Part shown: in pieces, positions 35,701 through 43,440 of the stretch | Layout: every line of letters begins with the position of its first letter | Numbering within the stretch: the stretch's first letter is position 1 | Assembly (NCBI GenBank): GCA_035559795.1 | Contig: DATMAR010000007.1 | Span: forward strand, 202,563 to 266,562 | Origin: Fimbriimonadales bacterium | Lineage (GTDB): Bacteria > Armatimonadota > Fimbriimonadia > Fimbriimonadales > ATM1 | Length of the DNA: 64,000 nt | Reading direction: 5' to 3' | Notes under the pieces: generated by a model | The model's input: only the letters and a program-made list of their open reading frames with translations | The model's database searches: none | Told to the model about the DNA's origin: nothing | Program-made: the position numbers and the translations under genes

Positions 35701-36203
35701 AAAGTGTCACTGCCCCTTGAATCGAATTTATATTTCTTCCTTAATTCCGGTGTGAGATAAGGAAATCCATCTTTCGCCCATTCTTTCCAACCTTTACGAA
35801 CCATCGGGTATTTGAGCCTGTAAGGACCATAAAGTCTTCGATGGATCGTATAGCCTTTTGCACATCCGCGCGGATGCCAGTGAGCCGTTGCTGTATTGCC
35901 GAACTGATCTGCATAGCGTTCGACGTCATAAGCAGGTTCTAAGCGAAGAACGACTCCATTTCGCGTCAGAGCCTTCATCCTACAAGCATGAGTGCAGTTG
36001 GGTGAGCATACGAAGCTGAAAACGTTGTCGTATCGATACTGCTCGCGATAGACATCCTCCCAACCTCGTTCTGGGTAATAGGCGAGTGGATTTTCAATCG
36101 GGCGGATGGCTTTTAGATGGTCGAACAGGAAACGGGCACCGAATCCTGCGCCTGCTACTGTAGCGGCTAAAGTTAGAAATTCTCTTCGTGAAATTTCGGT
36201 CAC
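32727..36203 (-). CDS. Tat-exported molybdopterin oxidoreductase, type II DMSO-reductase family alpha subunit
   Basis: 1,158 residues from a GTG (GAGAGG upstream). The Tat signal is SRREFLTLAATVAGAGFG. The first cluster is bound by C66-x3-C70-x3-C74 and C114 (GCAKGY). NarG and EbdA have His at the first position. The likely Mo-ligating Asp is D274 in WHGDQAPG. Further type II marks include HIQVGKNLVENKLAESHFF, VHMGEGINHWFHATEANRAITL, GNIGKPGAG and EMTSTCEYSDFILPANSWLE. Family members act on nitrate, nitrite, chlorate, selenate, DMS or hydrocarbons with Mo-bis-MGD in the periplasm. The substrate here is undetermined. Confidence 0.93.
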   Translation of the reverse strand: MTEISRREFLTLAATVAGAGFGARFLFDHLKAIRPIENPLAYYPERGWEDVYREQYRYDNVFSFVCSPNCTHACRMKALTRNGVVLRLEPAYDVERYADQFGNTATAHWHPRGCAKGYTIHRRLYGPYRLKYPMVRKGWKEWAKDGFPYLTPELRKKYKFDSRGSDTFVRLTWDEAFDYIADGMIAIAKTYSGKEGEHRLAQEGYPPEMLEAMHGAGTRTFKLRGGMGLLGVIGKYGMYRFANMLGLLDSHVRGVGPKEALGGRKWSNYTWHGDQAPGLPFVHGLQSSEPDLNDLRLSKLHIQVGKNLVENKLAESHFFIELMERGGKIVVITPEYGPPATKSDYWIPVRPGATDTALFLGISKIIIDEKLYNEEFVKAFTDFPLLVRTDTLKRLRASEVFPNYKPGLKPDGPSFSIQGLKPEQYEQLGDFVVYDSKHGLRAITRDVVGEKMKEEGIDPDLDWKGKIKLVDGTEVEVQTLWSLYKIHLRDYDLDTVHEICKAPKELILRLARDIGNPENHPVAIHMGEGINHWFHATEANRAITLPLILTGNIGKPGAGCHTWAGNYKAAIFQAAPWCGPGFSVWVGEDPFEPNLNPNASAKEIKLRKCAKDEEPAYWNRGDRPLIVETPAKGRIVLTGHTHMPTPSKVLWFTNVNLFNNAKWAYDSLKNVNPNIDLIICQDIEMTSTCEYSDFILPANSWLEFQTLEITGSCSNPFLQIWKGDLPPLYDTKDDVAILCGVAQALGKKLNDRRFEDYWKFAIEGKTEVYINRLLDASTTTHGYTVEDIMAGKYGEPGAALLTYRTYPRIPFYEQIHDNIPFFTDTGRLNAYCDIPEAIACGENFIVHREGPEATPYLPNVIISSNPYVRPENYGITPEMLQSQVLDADLRTVANNKLPWSEAKKTKNPLWEQGYRFFCLTPKTRHRVHSQWSVTDWNLIWDSNFADIFRKDKRSPGVGEHQININPEAAKDLGLADGDYVYVDANPADRPYRGANPNDPFYKVARLMLRVKYNPAYPYDVVMIKHAPFIATEKSVKAHETRPDGRAQSEDTGYQANLRYGSQQSITRDWSMPMHQTDTLFHKSKIGTEFIFGGEADNHALNTVPKETLVKISKAEPGGLDGKGEWEFGRSGFTPRAENDFMQKYLSGKLVEVVGLDED

Positions 36204-36233
36204 TTTTTAGACCTCTCTCTACGAGTTGACTAC

Positions 36234-36239
36234 AGTATT
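36234..36239 (-). promoter_or_regulatory. Candidate -10 box (AATACT) of the molybdoenzyme operon
   Basis: AATACT on the minus strand matches four of six TATAAT bases. Its centre is 32 bases downstream of the inverted-repeat centre at 36268.5. That places the repeat at about -41.5/-42, as in class II CRP/FNR promoters. Confidence 0.5.
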
Positions 36240-36260
36240 GGCGGTTTAAAGAAGGTGTGC

Positions 36261-36276
36261 TATGATTCAAATCATA
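36261..36276. promoter_or_regulatory. FNR/CRP-like operator upstream of the molybdoenzyme operon
   Basis: TATGATT-CA-AATCATA is a perfect seven-base inverted repeat. Its core ATGAT-N4-ATCAT differs from the FNR consensus TTGAT-N4-ATCAA only in the outermost base of each half. It lies 58 bases upstream of the alpha-subunit GTG and just after the xerC/D stop. Confidence 0.6.
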
Positions 36277-36291
36277 TTAGCGAAAGAAATT

Positions 36292-37161
36292 TTATTTTCC
36301 TCGTGGGTGTTTCTTGGCAACGACTTCTCGTAGTTTTTCGATGGAGATGTGAGTGTATATCTGCGTGGTTTCTAAACTCTCATGCCCTAATAATTGCTGT
36401 ACTGTTTTCAAGTCAGCGCCCCCGGTCAACATATGAGTTGCAAAACTGTGACGTAAAGAATGCGGTGTTACTTCGCGGGAAAGACCTACCAAAGCCCTTC
36501 TCCGTTCTACGATTCTTTGTATCGCTCGCTGACTTAGACGTTTCTTACGGTCGTTGATGAACAACGCAGACGAATCGGCATCTTTGCGTTCATAAAGCAA
36601 ATAATTTGCTATTGCCTGTGCGCAGGGCTCCCCGAAAATTGCAATTCGCTCCTTCGAGCCCTTCCCATGGACGTGAACGCATTTCTCTTTCAAATCGAGG
36701 TCTTGCAAATTGATTCTCACAACCTCCGAGGCGCGCAATCCTGCGCCATAGAGCAACTCCAAAATCGCCTGGTCTCGAAAAGGGTGCTTGCCTCGAGAAA
36801 GAGTAACGAGCTCTATCGCTTGTTCAGGAGAAATATCCTTGGGCAGCCTTTTCCTTCGAATCGGGGACTCTAATCCCCACGCAGGATCTTTCTCGATTAA
36901 ACCGTTTTGAACAAGAAATTTCGTGAAAGAACGAATAGAGCACAACTTTCTTGCCCTTGTTACGGGAGACTTCCCGTAACGACGTAGATAAAGGCGAATG
37001 ATCTCCGGAGAGATTTTTTCGAGGCTTTTTATTCGACTTTCATCACAGAGCGAGGAAAACTGGGCGAGGTCTGACCCATAGGAACGCAGGGTATTTTTCG
37101 AGCGCCAACTCTTCAGTGAACTGAGGAATCGTTCGATTGCCTCGTCGAGCGACAAGTTCAT
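36292..37161 (-). CDS. xerD: Tyrosine recombinase XerC/XerD
   Basis: 289 residues. The N-terminal SAM-like core-binding domain (~1-90) precedes the catalytic domain. The catalytic set is R in LYGAGLRASEVV, K in GKGSKER, H-x2-R in TPHSLRHSFATHML, H in QLLGHESLETTQIYTH and the Tyr nucleophile within TQIYTHI. Length and spacing are typical of chromosome-dimer resolvases acting at dif, and no integron or phage features are nearby. XerC versus XerD cannot be separated safely, so the symbol is a best guess. Confidence 0.9.
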   Translation of the reverse strand: MNLSLDEAIERFLSSLKSWRSKNTLRSYGSDLAQFSSLCDESRIKSLEKISPEIIRLYLRRYGKSPVTRARKLCSIRSFTKFLVQNGLIEKDPAWGLESPIRRKRLPKDISPEQAIELVTLSRGKHPFRDQAILELLYGAGLRASEVVRINLQDLDLKEKCVHVHGKGSKERIAIFGEPCAQAIANYLLYERKDADSSALFINDRKKRLSQRAIQRIVERRRALVGLSREVTPHSLRHSFATHMLTGGADLKTVQQLLGHESLETTQIYTHISIEKLREVVAKKHPRGK

Positions 37162-37214
37162 GAGTTTTCCAGTTTCTTTTTCAAGAGTATAATCTCATTC
37201 ATCGAAGATTGCCT

Positions 37215-37236
37215 GTAGGAGCGCCGTAAGGCGCGA
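37215..37236 (+). repeat. REP-like palindrome between xerD and secDF
   Basis: The best-formed copy: head GTAGGAG, stem GCGCC (37221-37225)/GGCGC (37230-37234), loop GTAA, tail GA. It sits in a 110-base divergent intergenic region. Confidence 0.65.
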
Positions 37237-37271
37237 TATTCGGCAAATTTTTTTAAAAATAAGGATGACCC

Positions 37272-40151
37272 TTGCAGCAGAAACGTAGCATTTGGTTTTT
37301 CCTCCTCGTTTTAGGCCTCGCTTTTTTGTCGGTGGCCATCGCAACACCTGTTTTTGAAGATGTCCCCGGTCTCAATCAACTCCACCAAAAACCCCGTTTG
37401 GGACTGGACATCAATGGTGGCTTTCGCTTCACCCTCCGTGCAGACAGAAGCAAACTGACTCGCGAACAACTGTCGCAATGGGACCAGGTGGCGAACAACA
37501 CCCTCCGTATCCTCGAAGCGCGCGCTCAGCAAGCATTAGGGGTCGTAGAAGCGAGCGTCGTCCGCAAAGGCGCTGACCGTTTTATCGTAGAACTCCCTGG
37601 ATTCACGGATGAAGACTCCGCACGAGACGTATTGAAGACTTCTGCAAGGCTCGAATATTACTGGGCTAAAAACGTCGTAACCGAGTACGCACAGTTTCGG
37701 CCTTATGAAGTCGTAGATGCTCCCGAGGGTTCGGACTCCGAAGTTTATTTCCGGAGAAAAGGTTCTGAAGAACTCATAAAACCCGGGACACCAGAGTGGG
37801 ATGAGGTTTTGAAAGGATGGGAGCTCATCATCAGCGGTGAACACCTTCGATTCGCTGCCCCTCAACTGAGGGAGATGACAGGCACCTACAGCATTCGTCT
37901 CGGTTTCGATGCGGAAGGGGCACGAAAATTAGACGATTTTGCACGGAGGGTTTACAACAAAAGAGAAAACCTCGCGGCGGTAATGGACAAGAAAGTCATT
38001 TCCTTTGCCCATATCAAAGACGGAGTGGACCGATTTCCGGGGGGGGAAGCGATTCTCGAAGGGAATTTTACGGCACAAGCGGCGAATCGCTTGGTGAGCC
38101 TTCTTCAAGCGGGTGCGATTCCCGTTGATTTGATAGAAGAAGACGTCACACGAATCAGCCCCTCGATAGGTTTTCAAGCGTTAGAGCAAATCAAGTTAGC
38201 AGGAATTATTTCGTTCATCGTCATCGCCCTTTTTCTCGTCATCTATTACTTATTTGCAGGGTTCGTGGCGTTATTGGCATTAGGTTGTTATACGCTTTTC
38301 TGTTTTGCCGCTTTCGTATTCTTGGGCGTCACCTTTTCGCTTGCAGCGATTGCAGGATTCATTCTCTCTATCGGAATGGCGGTAGATGCGAACATTCTCA
38401 TCTTCGAACGTCTCAAAGAAGAATTACGGGGGGGGCGAACCCTGCTCACTGCGATCGACCTCGGCTTCAAACGAGCATTCCCTGCCATCATCGATTCGAA
38501 TACCTGTACGATTTTGACCTCTCTCGTCCTCATGAACATCGGCACGGGACCGGTGAAGGGGTTCGCCACCACGCTTATCATCGGTGTCTTGATCAGTCTG
38601 TTTACGGCGATTACCGTCACGCGCTCGTTGTTGTTGGCTTTCGTGCATGCAGGGATTGGAAGGAATCCCAATCTTTATGGAATGAAACGTGGATGGTTCG
38701 GCGAACGGTTGGAAGCGCGCGCCAACGAAAACCCTCTTCGCATTATCGAGCGCATGAAACTTTACTTCGTAATTTCCGGACTCATCATCGTTCCCGGAGT
38801 GATCTTCTGGGCTCTCGGAGGGATAAAGCCGAACGTAGAATTCCTTGGGGGGGTCGAGTCCGTCGTTCGCCTCAAGTCCGAATCCCCCACCACGCCTCGT
38901 GAACTGGCTCAATTGCTGGAAAAGGGGGGGGTACACGGCGCGAACGTCAAAGTAACGGCAGGAGAAAAGGCAGGCGAAATTCGAGCATATGTCACCCTGT
39001 CTCGTGAAGAAAACCCCGAATTGGCAAAATTGCTCGCCTCACCCTCCACGGAAGAAAAACTCGAAGCACGACGTCGAATCGTACAAGCAATAGGTTCTGA
39101 CGCTTCATTCATCGCGCAAATCACCCTTCCCTTGCCGACAGGAACGAACTGGAGCACGGAAAGCCTGATACAAAAACTCACGCAAGGAGGATTCAAAAAT
39201 CCAGAAGTTTCGCTCAAAACTTCAGATGGAAAAACTACTGCATCCATTCTCCTTCCTTTGAGCGAAAACAAAGAAATCGACCAACTTCTAAGCTCCAAGA
39301 AACCTGATGGAACGACGAAAACAAACGATGAACAATCTGCAGACAGACAAAAAATAACGGAAAAACTTGTGAAAGTTTTAGGAATCTCTGCGGAAACTTT
39401 GCAACAAGAATCCCTCAGGATTACGAAAAGCATCAAAGACGAGTTGGAATACGGCGAAGCGAGTCCCACGGTTCGCAGAGAAACGATTATGGGAGCAATT
39501 TATGGCGTTTCCATCGCCTCCGCTTTAATAGTGTTTTATCTCGCATTACGTTTCGGGGTGACTCTCGGAGGATTCGCGAAAGGATTGCGTTTCGGCGTAA
39601 GCGCCATCATAGCAATGCTTCACGACGCTTTAGTCGTATTGGGCCTTTCCGCAATTACGGGATATTTCCTCGGTTGGGAAATAAGCCAACTTACGATAAC
39701 AGCAATCCTCACCGTCATCGGCTTTTCCGTTCACGACACGATTGTTATCTTCGATAGGATTCGTGAAAACCTAAGAAGACCATTCGAAGGAGAAAACTTC
39801 GAGCATTTGGTCAATCGCTCTATTACGCAAACCTTTGCACGTTCTATCAATACGAGTTTTACAGTAATCTTGACATTGATTATTCTCGTTGCGATAGGCA
39901 GCGCTACACCAGATTTAAGACATTTCAACCTTGCGATGCTCGTGGGAATTCTTTCGGGAACGTATTCTTCTATCTTTAATGCGTCACCGATACTCGTTTT
40001 ATGGGAGCGAATCGTAATGAAGAAAAAGGGATTTTCCGCAACGATTATGGGCGATGAGCGCTTGCGCGATAGAGAGGTAGAAAAACGACCACGGAAAGAA
40101 GAAGAGCGCACCGAAAAAACCAAATTCAGTCCGACCCGCAGAAAACGTTAA
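37272..40151 (+). CDS. secDF: Fused SecD-SecF protein translocase subunit
   Basis: 959 residues. It starts at TTG 37272 (AAGGATG upstream). The nearby ATG is out of frame. The SecD half is residues ~1-465: GLDINGGFRFTLR, the large periplasmic domain, then AIAGFILSIGMAVDANILIFERLKEELRGG. The SecF half is ~480-959: GGVESVVRL, and TAILTVIGFSVHDTIVIFDRIRENLRR. Twelve helices are expected. The protein pulls translocated polypeptide out of SecYEG using the proton gradient. An extra periplasmic insertion (~560-700) rich in K, E and S sits in the SecF part. The 3' codons and stop are duplicated in a 17-base tandem repeat. Confidence 0.95.
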   Translation: MQQKRSIWFFLLVLGLAFLSVAIATPVFEDVPGLNQLHQKPRLGLDINGGFRFTLRADRSKLTREQLSQWDQVANNTLRILEARAQQALGVVEASVVRKGADRFIVELPGFTDEDSARDVLKTSARLEYYWAKNVVTEYAQFRPYEVVDAPEGSDSEVYFRRKGSEELIKPGTPEWDEVLKGWELIISGEHLRFAAPQLREMTGTYSIRLGFDAEGARKLDDFARRVYNKRENLAAVMDKKVISFAHIKDGVDRFPGGEAILEGNFTAQAANRLVSLLQAGAIPVDLIEEDVTRISPSIGFQALEQIKLAGIISFIVIALFLVIYYLFAGFVALLALGCYTLFCFAAFVFLGVTFSLAAIAGFILSIGMAVDANILIFERLKEELRGGRTLLTAIDLGFKRAFPAIIDSNTCTILTSLVLMNIGTGPVKGFATTLIIGVLISLFTAITVTRSLLLAFVHAGIGRNPNLYGMKRGWFGERLEARANENPLRIIERMKLYFVISGLIIVPGVIFWALGGIKPNVEFLGGVESVVRLKSESPTTPRELAQLLEKGGVHGANVKVTAGEKAGEIRAYVTLSREENPELAKLLASPSTEEKLEARRRIVQAIGSDASFIAQITLPLPTGTNWSTESLIQKLTQGGFKNPEVSLKTSDGKTTASILLPLSENKEIDQLLSSKKPDGTTKTNDEQSADRQKITEKLVKVLGISAETLQQESLRITKSIKDELEYGEASPTVRRETIMGAIYGVSIASALIVFYLALRFGVTLGGFAKGLRFGVSAIIAMLHDALVVLGLSAITGYFLGWEISQLTITAILTVIGFSVHDTIVIFDRIRENLRRPFEGENFEHLVNRSITQTFARSINTSFTVILTLIILVAIGSATPDLRHFNLAMLVGILSGTYSSIFNASPILVLWERIVMKKKGFSATIMGDERLRDREVEKRPRKEEERTEKTKFSPTRRKR

Positions 40152-40175
40152 ATATATAAAAACGTTAAATATATA
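40142..40175 (+). repeat. Perfect 17-base tandem duplication over the secDF stop codon
   Basis: The unit AAAACGTTAAATATATA occurs twice head to tail (40142-40158, 40159-40175). The first copy carries the last secDF codons and TAA. Confidence 0.85.
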
Positions 40176-40187
40176 TCGGAGTAAAGC

Positions 40188-40430
40188 ATGGCAAGACTGG
40201 AAGATACCGAAGTTACAAAAACTGTCTGGAGAGAATTTGCCAGGCGACCTGTGGACATTTCTTTAATGTCTATCGTCGTTATTCATGGTGTGGTGTATCT
40301 CCGAGGTCAAGTCAAAGCAATGCGTGGACACACTCTCGATTTGCGTTCCGAGATGGAAATCATCGCGAAAGCCTTAAAACAGCGCCCGGGAATCCGAGAC
40401 GTAATCATGGACTTGACCTATCGAACATAA
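40188..40430 (+). CDS. Small BON-like domain protein
   Basis: 80 residues, start at ATG with TCGGAG eight bases upstream. The core VVIHGVVYLRGQVKAMRGHTLDLRSEMEIIAKALKQRPGIRDVIMDL follows the BON pattern (beta, V-x-L-x-G, helix, then a strand). Unlike most BON proteins it lacks an export signal, so it is cytoplasmic. It may bind lipid or act as a partner protein. Function unknown. A terminator follows. Confidence 0.65.
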   Translation: MARLEDTEVTKTVWREFARRPVDISLMSIVVIHGVVYLRGQVKAMRGHTLDLRSEMEIIAKALKQRPGIRDVIMDLTYRT

Positions 40431-40432
40431 TT

Positions 40433-40459
40433 CCCGACCCTTCTCATACTCGGGTTTTT
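40433..40459 (+). terminator. Rho-independent terminator
   Basis: The stem CCCGA/TCGGG (loop of 12) is followed by TTTTT. It ends the secDF-BON transcript. Confidence 0.55.
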
Positions 40460-40524
40460 GAAGTAAAGAATCAGCGCGGCTTTTCGTAAGACCTCCTCGT
40501 CCTTTCTTCCAGGAAGGGACAAAA

Positions 40525-40827
40525 ATGGCACGGATTGCCGGAGACTTGTGGAAGTACAACCTCGCGAAAGTCACTGTCGTAGATGTAAGTGCGGATTACG
40601 CATTTCTCGACAATAACCTCCATCTGCTCCTCGAGCCTTTACCTTCGGATTTTTATCCAATTCTCAAAGAAATCTGGGTTCCGACTGTACACCTACCGAG
40701 GCGATTCTTGGAGGACGACTTCATCGAAGGCTATCACTACGAATGGCACGAAACTCCTGAATCCTTCGATGGCCTTCAACATTGGGTCGTAGGGGTTACA
40801 CAAATCCAAACAATACGAATGTTGTAA
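40525..40827 (+). CDS. Hypothetical small protein
   Basis: 100 residues, ATG preceded by AGGAAGGGACAAAA, a plausible ribosome site. No signal or membrane helix. It is rich in acidic and aromatic residues (DDFIEGYHYEWHETPESFDGLQHWVVG). No family recognised. It stands alone between a terminator and the convergent hslV, so it has its own promoter. Confidence 0.6.
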   Translation: MARIAGDLWKYNLAKVTVVDVSADYAFLDNNLHLLLEPLPSDFYPILKEIWVPTVHLPRRFLEDDFIEGYHYEWHETPESFDGLQHWVVGVTQIQTIRML

Positions 40828-40860
40828 AACATAAGATAGAAATGAGTGTTTTTGTAATAA

Positions 40861-41394
40861 CTACAAAGTTTCGATAACAATTTGGTTATTCGTGTAAACA
40901 CAAATTTCGCTGGCAAGAAGCAAACTTTCACGTGCAATTTCTTCCGCGCTAAGGTGAGTGTGTTTCAACAAAGCCCGCGCAGCGGAAACAGCATAAGGTC
41001 CTCCTGAACCGATTCCAGCAACTCCATCATCGGGCTCGATTACGTTGCCGTCGCCCGATAAAAGCAAAAGAGTTTCCGTGTCTGCAACAATCATCATTGC
41101 CGCGAAATTCCTCAGCACTTTATCGCTTCGCCAATCTTTTGCAAATTCGACGGCGGCGCGACGCAAGTTATGGCCGAACTGCTCTAACTTTTTCTCGAAC
41201 CTATCTTGAAGGGCTTGCGCATCTGCCACGCTTCCAGCAAAACCCCCTAAAACTTTTCCGTCCGCCAATTTTCGCACCTTCCGTGCTTTGTGCTTCACCA
41301 CGGTATTCGAATCCGCCAAAGTAACTTGTCCATCGGCGGCGATGGCGACCTTGCCATCCCTCAAAACCCCCAAAACTGTAGTTCCGATAAGCAT
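40861..41394 (-). CDS. hslV: HslV (ClpQ) proteasome-like peptidase
   Basis: 177 residues from the ATG at 41394. The ORF extends 25 codons further, but HslV must start just before its nucleophile Thr. GTTVLGVLRDGKVAIAADGQVTLADSNTVVKHKARKVRKL is the canonical start, and GGFAGSVADAQALQDRFEKKLEQF and GIGSGGPYAVSAARALL follow. HslV forms dodecamers capped by the HslU ATPase to degrade proteins. hslU is not next to it. TAGAAT lies seven bases before the ATG on the minus strand. Confidence 0.93.
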   Translation of the reverse strand: MLIGTTVLGVLRDGKVAIAADGQVTLADSNTVVKHKARKVRKLADGKVLGGFAGSVADAQALQDRFEKKLEQFGHNLRRAAVEFAKDWRSDKVLRNFAAMMIVADTETLLLLSGDGNVIEPDDGVAGIGSGGPYAVSAARALLKHTHLSAEEIARESLLLASEICVYTNNQIVIETL

Positions 41395-41401
41395 CACTCG
41401 A

Positions 41402-41430
41402 ATTCTACCGTTGGTTCGAGGTGTTAGAAT
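41402..41430. promoter_or_regulatory. Back-to-back leaderless promoters of hslV and a sensor kinase
   Basis: TAGAAT on the minus strand (41407-41402) is seven bases before the hslV ATG. TAGAAT on the plus strand (41425-41430) is six bases before TTG 41437. Both fit the TANNNT leaderless rule. Confidence 0.5.
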
Positions 41431-41436
41431 GAATTG

Positions 41437-42708
41437 TTGATTCGAAGGAAGGAGACTCCGCGATACCAATGGCTCGCCGTCTTAGGCGTGGCTCTGTTTT
41501 TCTTTGCTCTCGTGTGGGAAGGACTGCGTGATATCACAAAAATCGTTTGGCTCGTGATTGGTGCTCTGTCAGGGATTCTCATCATGCTTTCTGTGGTCAA
41601 GAGTCTTTCTTTTCGTCTCGGTGAGTGGTCGAGAGAGCTTCGCGCCACACGTTCTGAACTTCGAAGAACGAAAGAAGAAAAAGAAGCAATACAACGGCAA
41701 TTCGAGGATGTCATCGAGGGTCTCGAAACGCCGTTATTCATTTGTGACTCCCACGGCACGATTCTTAACGCAAACCGCGCGGCCAAAGAAGCTTTCGCAT
41801 TCAAAGAACCTAAAGGCCACACGTTACTCGATGTAACCCTTTCCCACGACATCCTTCATGCAACGACAAATGCCGGAACGAGAGAGAAACCTTATAAAAT
41901 AGAAATCAACATCCCTGCACCATCCGATCACGTCTATCATGTTCTTTCGTGGGTTTCCGAGAGTGAACCGAAACGAATTTTTATCGCCATGACGGATCTC
42001 ACTCCTATGCGTAGATTGGAAAAAATTCGCAGCGATTTCGTTGCGAATGCGAGTCACGAGTTGCGCACACCGATGGCTTCGATTCGTTCTATGGCTGAGA
42101 CCATTCTCGATAATCCAGACTTACCGCAAGAAACGAAAGAACGATATTTACAGAACATCATTTCCGAAGTGGATAGGCTCACGAATTTGGCAGACGATTT
42201 GCTCGTTCTTTCATACGCAGAATCGCGCCCCATAAAGAAATCCGAAGTCAATTTCTCAGAACTCGTTCGAGAAGTCGTTTCGAAAACGGAAAGGCAAATT
42301 CAAGAAAAAGGATTGAAACTCTTTTTCGAAGCGCCAGAGTCGTTGATGGTAGAAGGAGAGGCGGAACAACTCGTACAAGTTGTTTCGAACCTTTTGAGCA
42401 ATGCGGTTCGATACACGTTGGAAGGAAGCATAACAGTTCGCGTGTATCCATCCGATAACGAGGTTGTGCTCGAAGTGAAAGACACGGGAATCGGAATCAG
42501 CAGTGAGCATCTTCCTCGTATATTCGAACGTTTTTATCGTGTCGACCGCGCACGTTCTCGTGAAACGGGGGGGACAGGGCTCGGATTAAGCATTGTTCGC
42601 CATATCGTAGAAAGTCATGGAGGGAAGGTGGAAGTGGAAAGCGAATTGAATGTCGGTAGCACTTTCCGAGTGAGACTCCCAATGAAAAAACCCGTAGGAG
42701 CGGCGTAA
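41437..42708 (+). CDS. Membrane sensor histidine kinase, PhoR-like
   Basis: About 423 residues. Two tandem TTG codons (41434 and 41437) begin the frame. I prefer the second because it lies six bases after a TAGAAT box. Two short helices (WLAVLGVALFFFALVWEG, IVWLVIGALSGILIMLSVV) precede a coiled coil (~50-90) and a PAS-like domain (VIEGLETPLFICDSHGTILNANRAAKE). HisKA has DFVANASHELRTPMASI with the phospho-His. HATPase motifs are N (SNLLSNAVRYT), G1 (DTGIGIS) and G2 (GGTGLGLSIV). No response regulator gene is adjacent. The last codons and stop lie inside a REP-like repeat. Confidence 0.92.
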   Translation: MIRRKETPRYQWLAVLGVALFFFALVWEGLRDITKIVWLVIGALSGILIMLSVVKSLSFRLGEWSRELRATRSELRRTKEEKEAIQRQFEDVIEGLETPLFICDSHGTILNANRAAKEAFAFKEPKGHTLLDVTLSHDILHATTNAGTREKPYKIEINIPAPSDHVYHVLSWVSESEPKRIFIAMTDLTPMRRLEKIRSDFVANASHELRTPMASIRSMAETILDNPDLPQETKERYLQNIISEVDRLTNLADDLLVLSYAESRPIKKSEVNFSELVREVVSKTERQIQEKGLKLFFEAPESLMVEGEAEQLVQVVSNLLSNAVRYTLEGSITVRVYPSDNEVVLEVKDTGIGISSEHLPRIFERFYRVDRARSRETGGTGLGLSIVRHIVESHGGKVEVESELNVGSTFRVRLPMKKPVGAA

Positions 42709-42715
42709 ACCGCGA
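42694..42715 (+). repeat. REP-like palindrome overlapping the sensor kinase stop codon
   Basis: GTAGGAGCGGC-GTAA-ACCGC plus GA. It encodes the terminal Val-Gly-Ala-Ala and stop TAA of the kinase. A degraded inverted copy follows at ~42726-42745. Confidence 0.6.
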
Positions 42716-42753
42716 ATAATAATATGGTGCGACATAAGCCGCGAACCTAACTA

Positions 42754-43374
42754 CTATTTCGACATACGTAATTCTTCTTTAGAAAGAACCTTGCCATTCC
42801 CGTCGAGGTGGTACACGTATGGAATACCCGTATCGAGATTCAATTTCAATATCTCTTCTTTGCTAAGATTTTCTAAAAACATCACAATCGAGCGATTACT
42901 GTTGCCGTGTGCGACTACGAGCACGTTCTTTCCGAGTTGGATATCTCCCAAAATGCATCGTTCGAAAAATGGCAAGGTGCGCGCGGCGGTATCTTTCAAA
43001 GCTTCCCCCCCGGGTGGCGGGATATCATAACTCCTTCTCCACAATTGCACAATTTGTTCGCCATAGAGTTCACGCATTTTTTGTTTATTGAGCCCCTGCA
43101 AATTCCCATACATCCTTTCATTCAATGCGGCGTCTCGAATAATCGGAATATCCACACCCATCTCTTCGAGCATGATTGCGAGTGTGTCTTGCGCGCGAAT
43201 CAAAGCGCTCGTGTAAGCGATATCGAAACGGTAACCGGCGTTTTTCAGTAACCTTCCTGCGATACGCGCTTCCTCCTCACCTCTTTCGCTTAACGGAACG
43301 TCTACCCAACCCGTAAAGCGGTCTTCTGCGTTCCAAATAGATTCTCCATGACGAACCAACACGAGAAGCGGCAA
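42754..43374 (-). CDS. gpmA: 2,3-bisphosphoglycerate-dependent phosphoglycerate mutase
   Basis: 206 residues from a TTG with GGAGG seven bases upstream. It is shorter than E. coli GpmA (~250), like other compact dPGMs. [27 protein letters not shown] carries the phospho-accepting His, then [30 protein letters not shown] and [15 protein letters not shown] with the second catalytic His. It interconverts 3- and 2-phosphoglycerate in glycolysis. The coding region begins close to and divergent from uvrB. Confidence 0.94.
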   Translation of the reverse strand: MPLLVLVRHGESIWNAEDRFTGWVDVPLSERGEEEARIAGRLLKNAGYRFDIAYTSALIRAQDTLAIMLEEMGVDIPIIRDAALNERMYGNLQGLNKQKMRELYGEQIVQLWRRSYDIPPPGGEALKDTAARTLPFFERCILGDIQLGKNVLVVAHGNSNRSIVMFLENLSKEEILKLNLDTGIPYVYHLDGNGKVLSKEELRMSK

Positions 43375-43440
43375 GGTGAAACCTCCGAGAAGAAAAAAAC
43401 GTTATTCGTAATCGTACCTTATAGAGTACATTATTTAAAA

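Noticed and set aside
37265..37267. ATG just upstream of secDF as its start
   Set aside because: It is out of frame with the secDF reading frame. The TTG at 37272 follows AAGGATG at good spacing.
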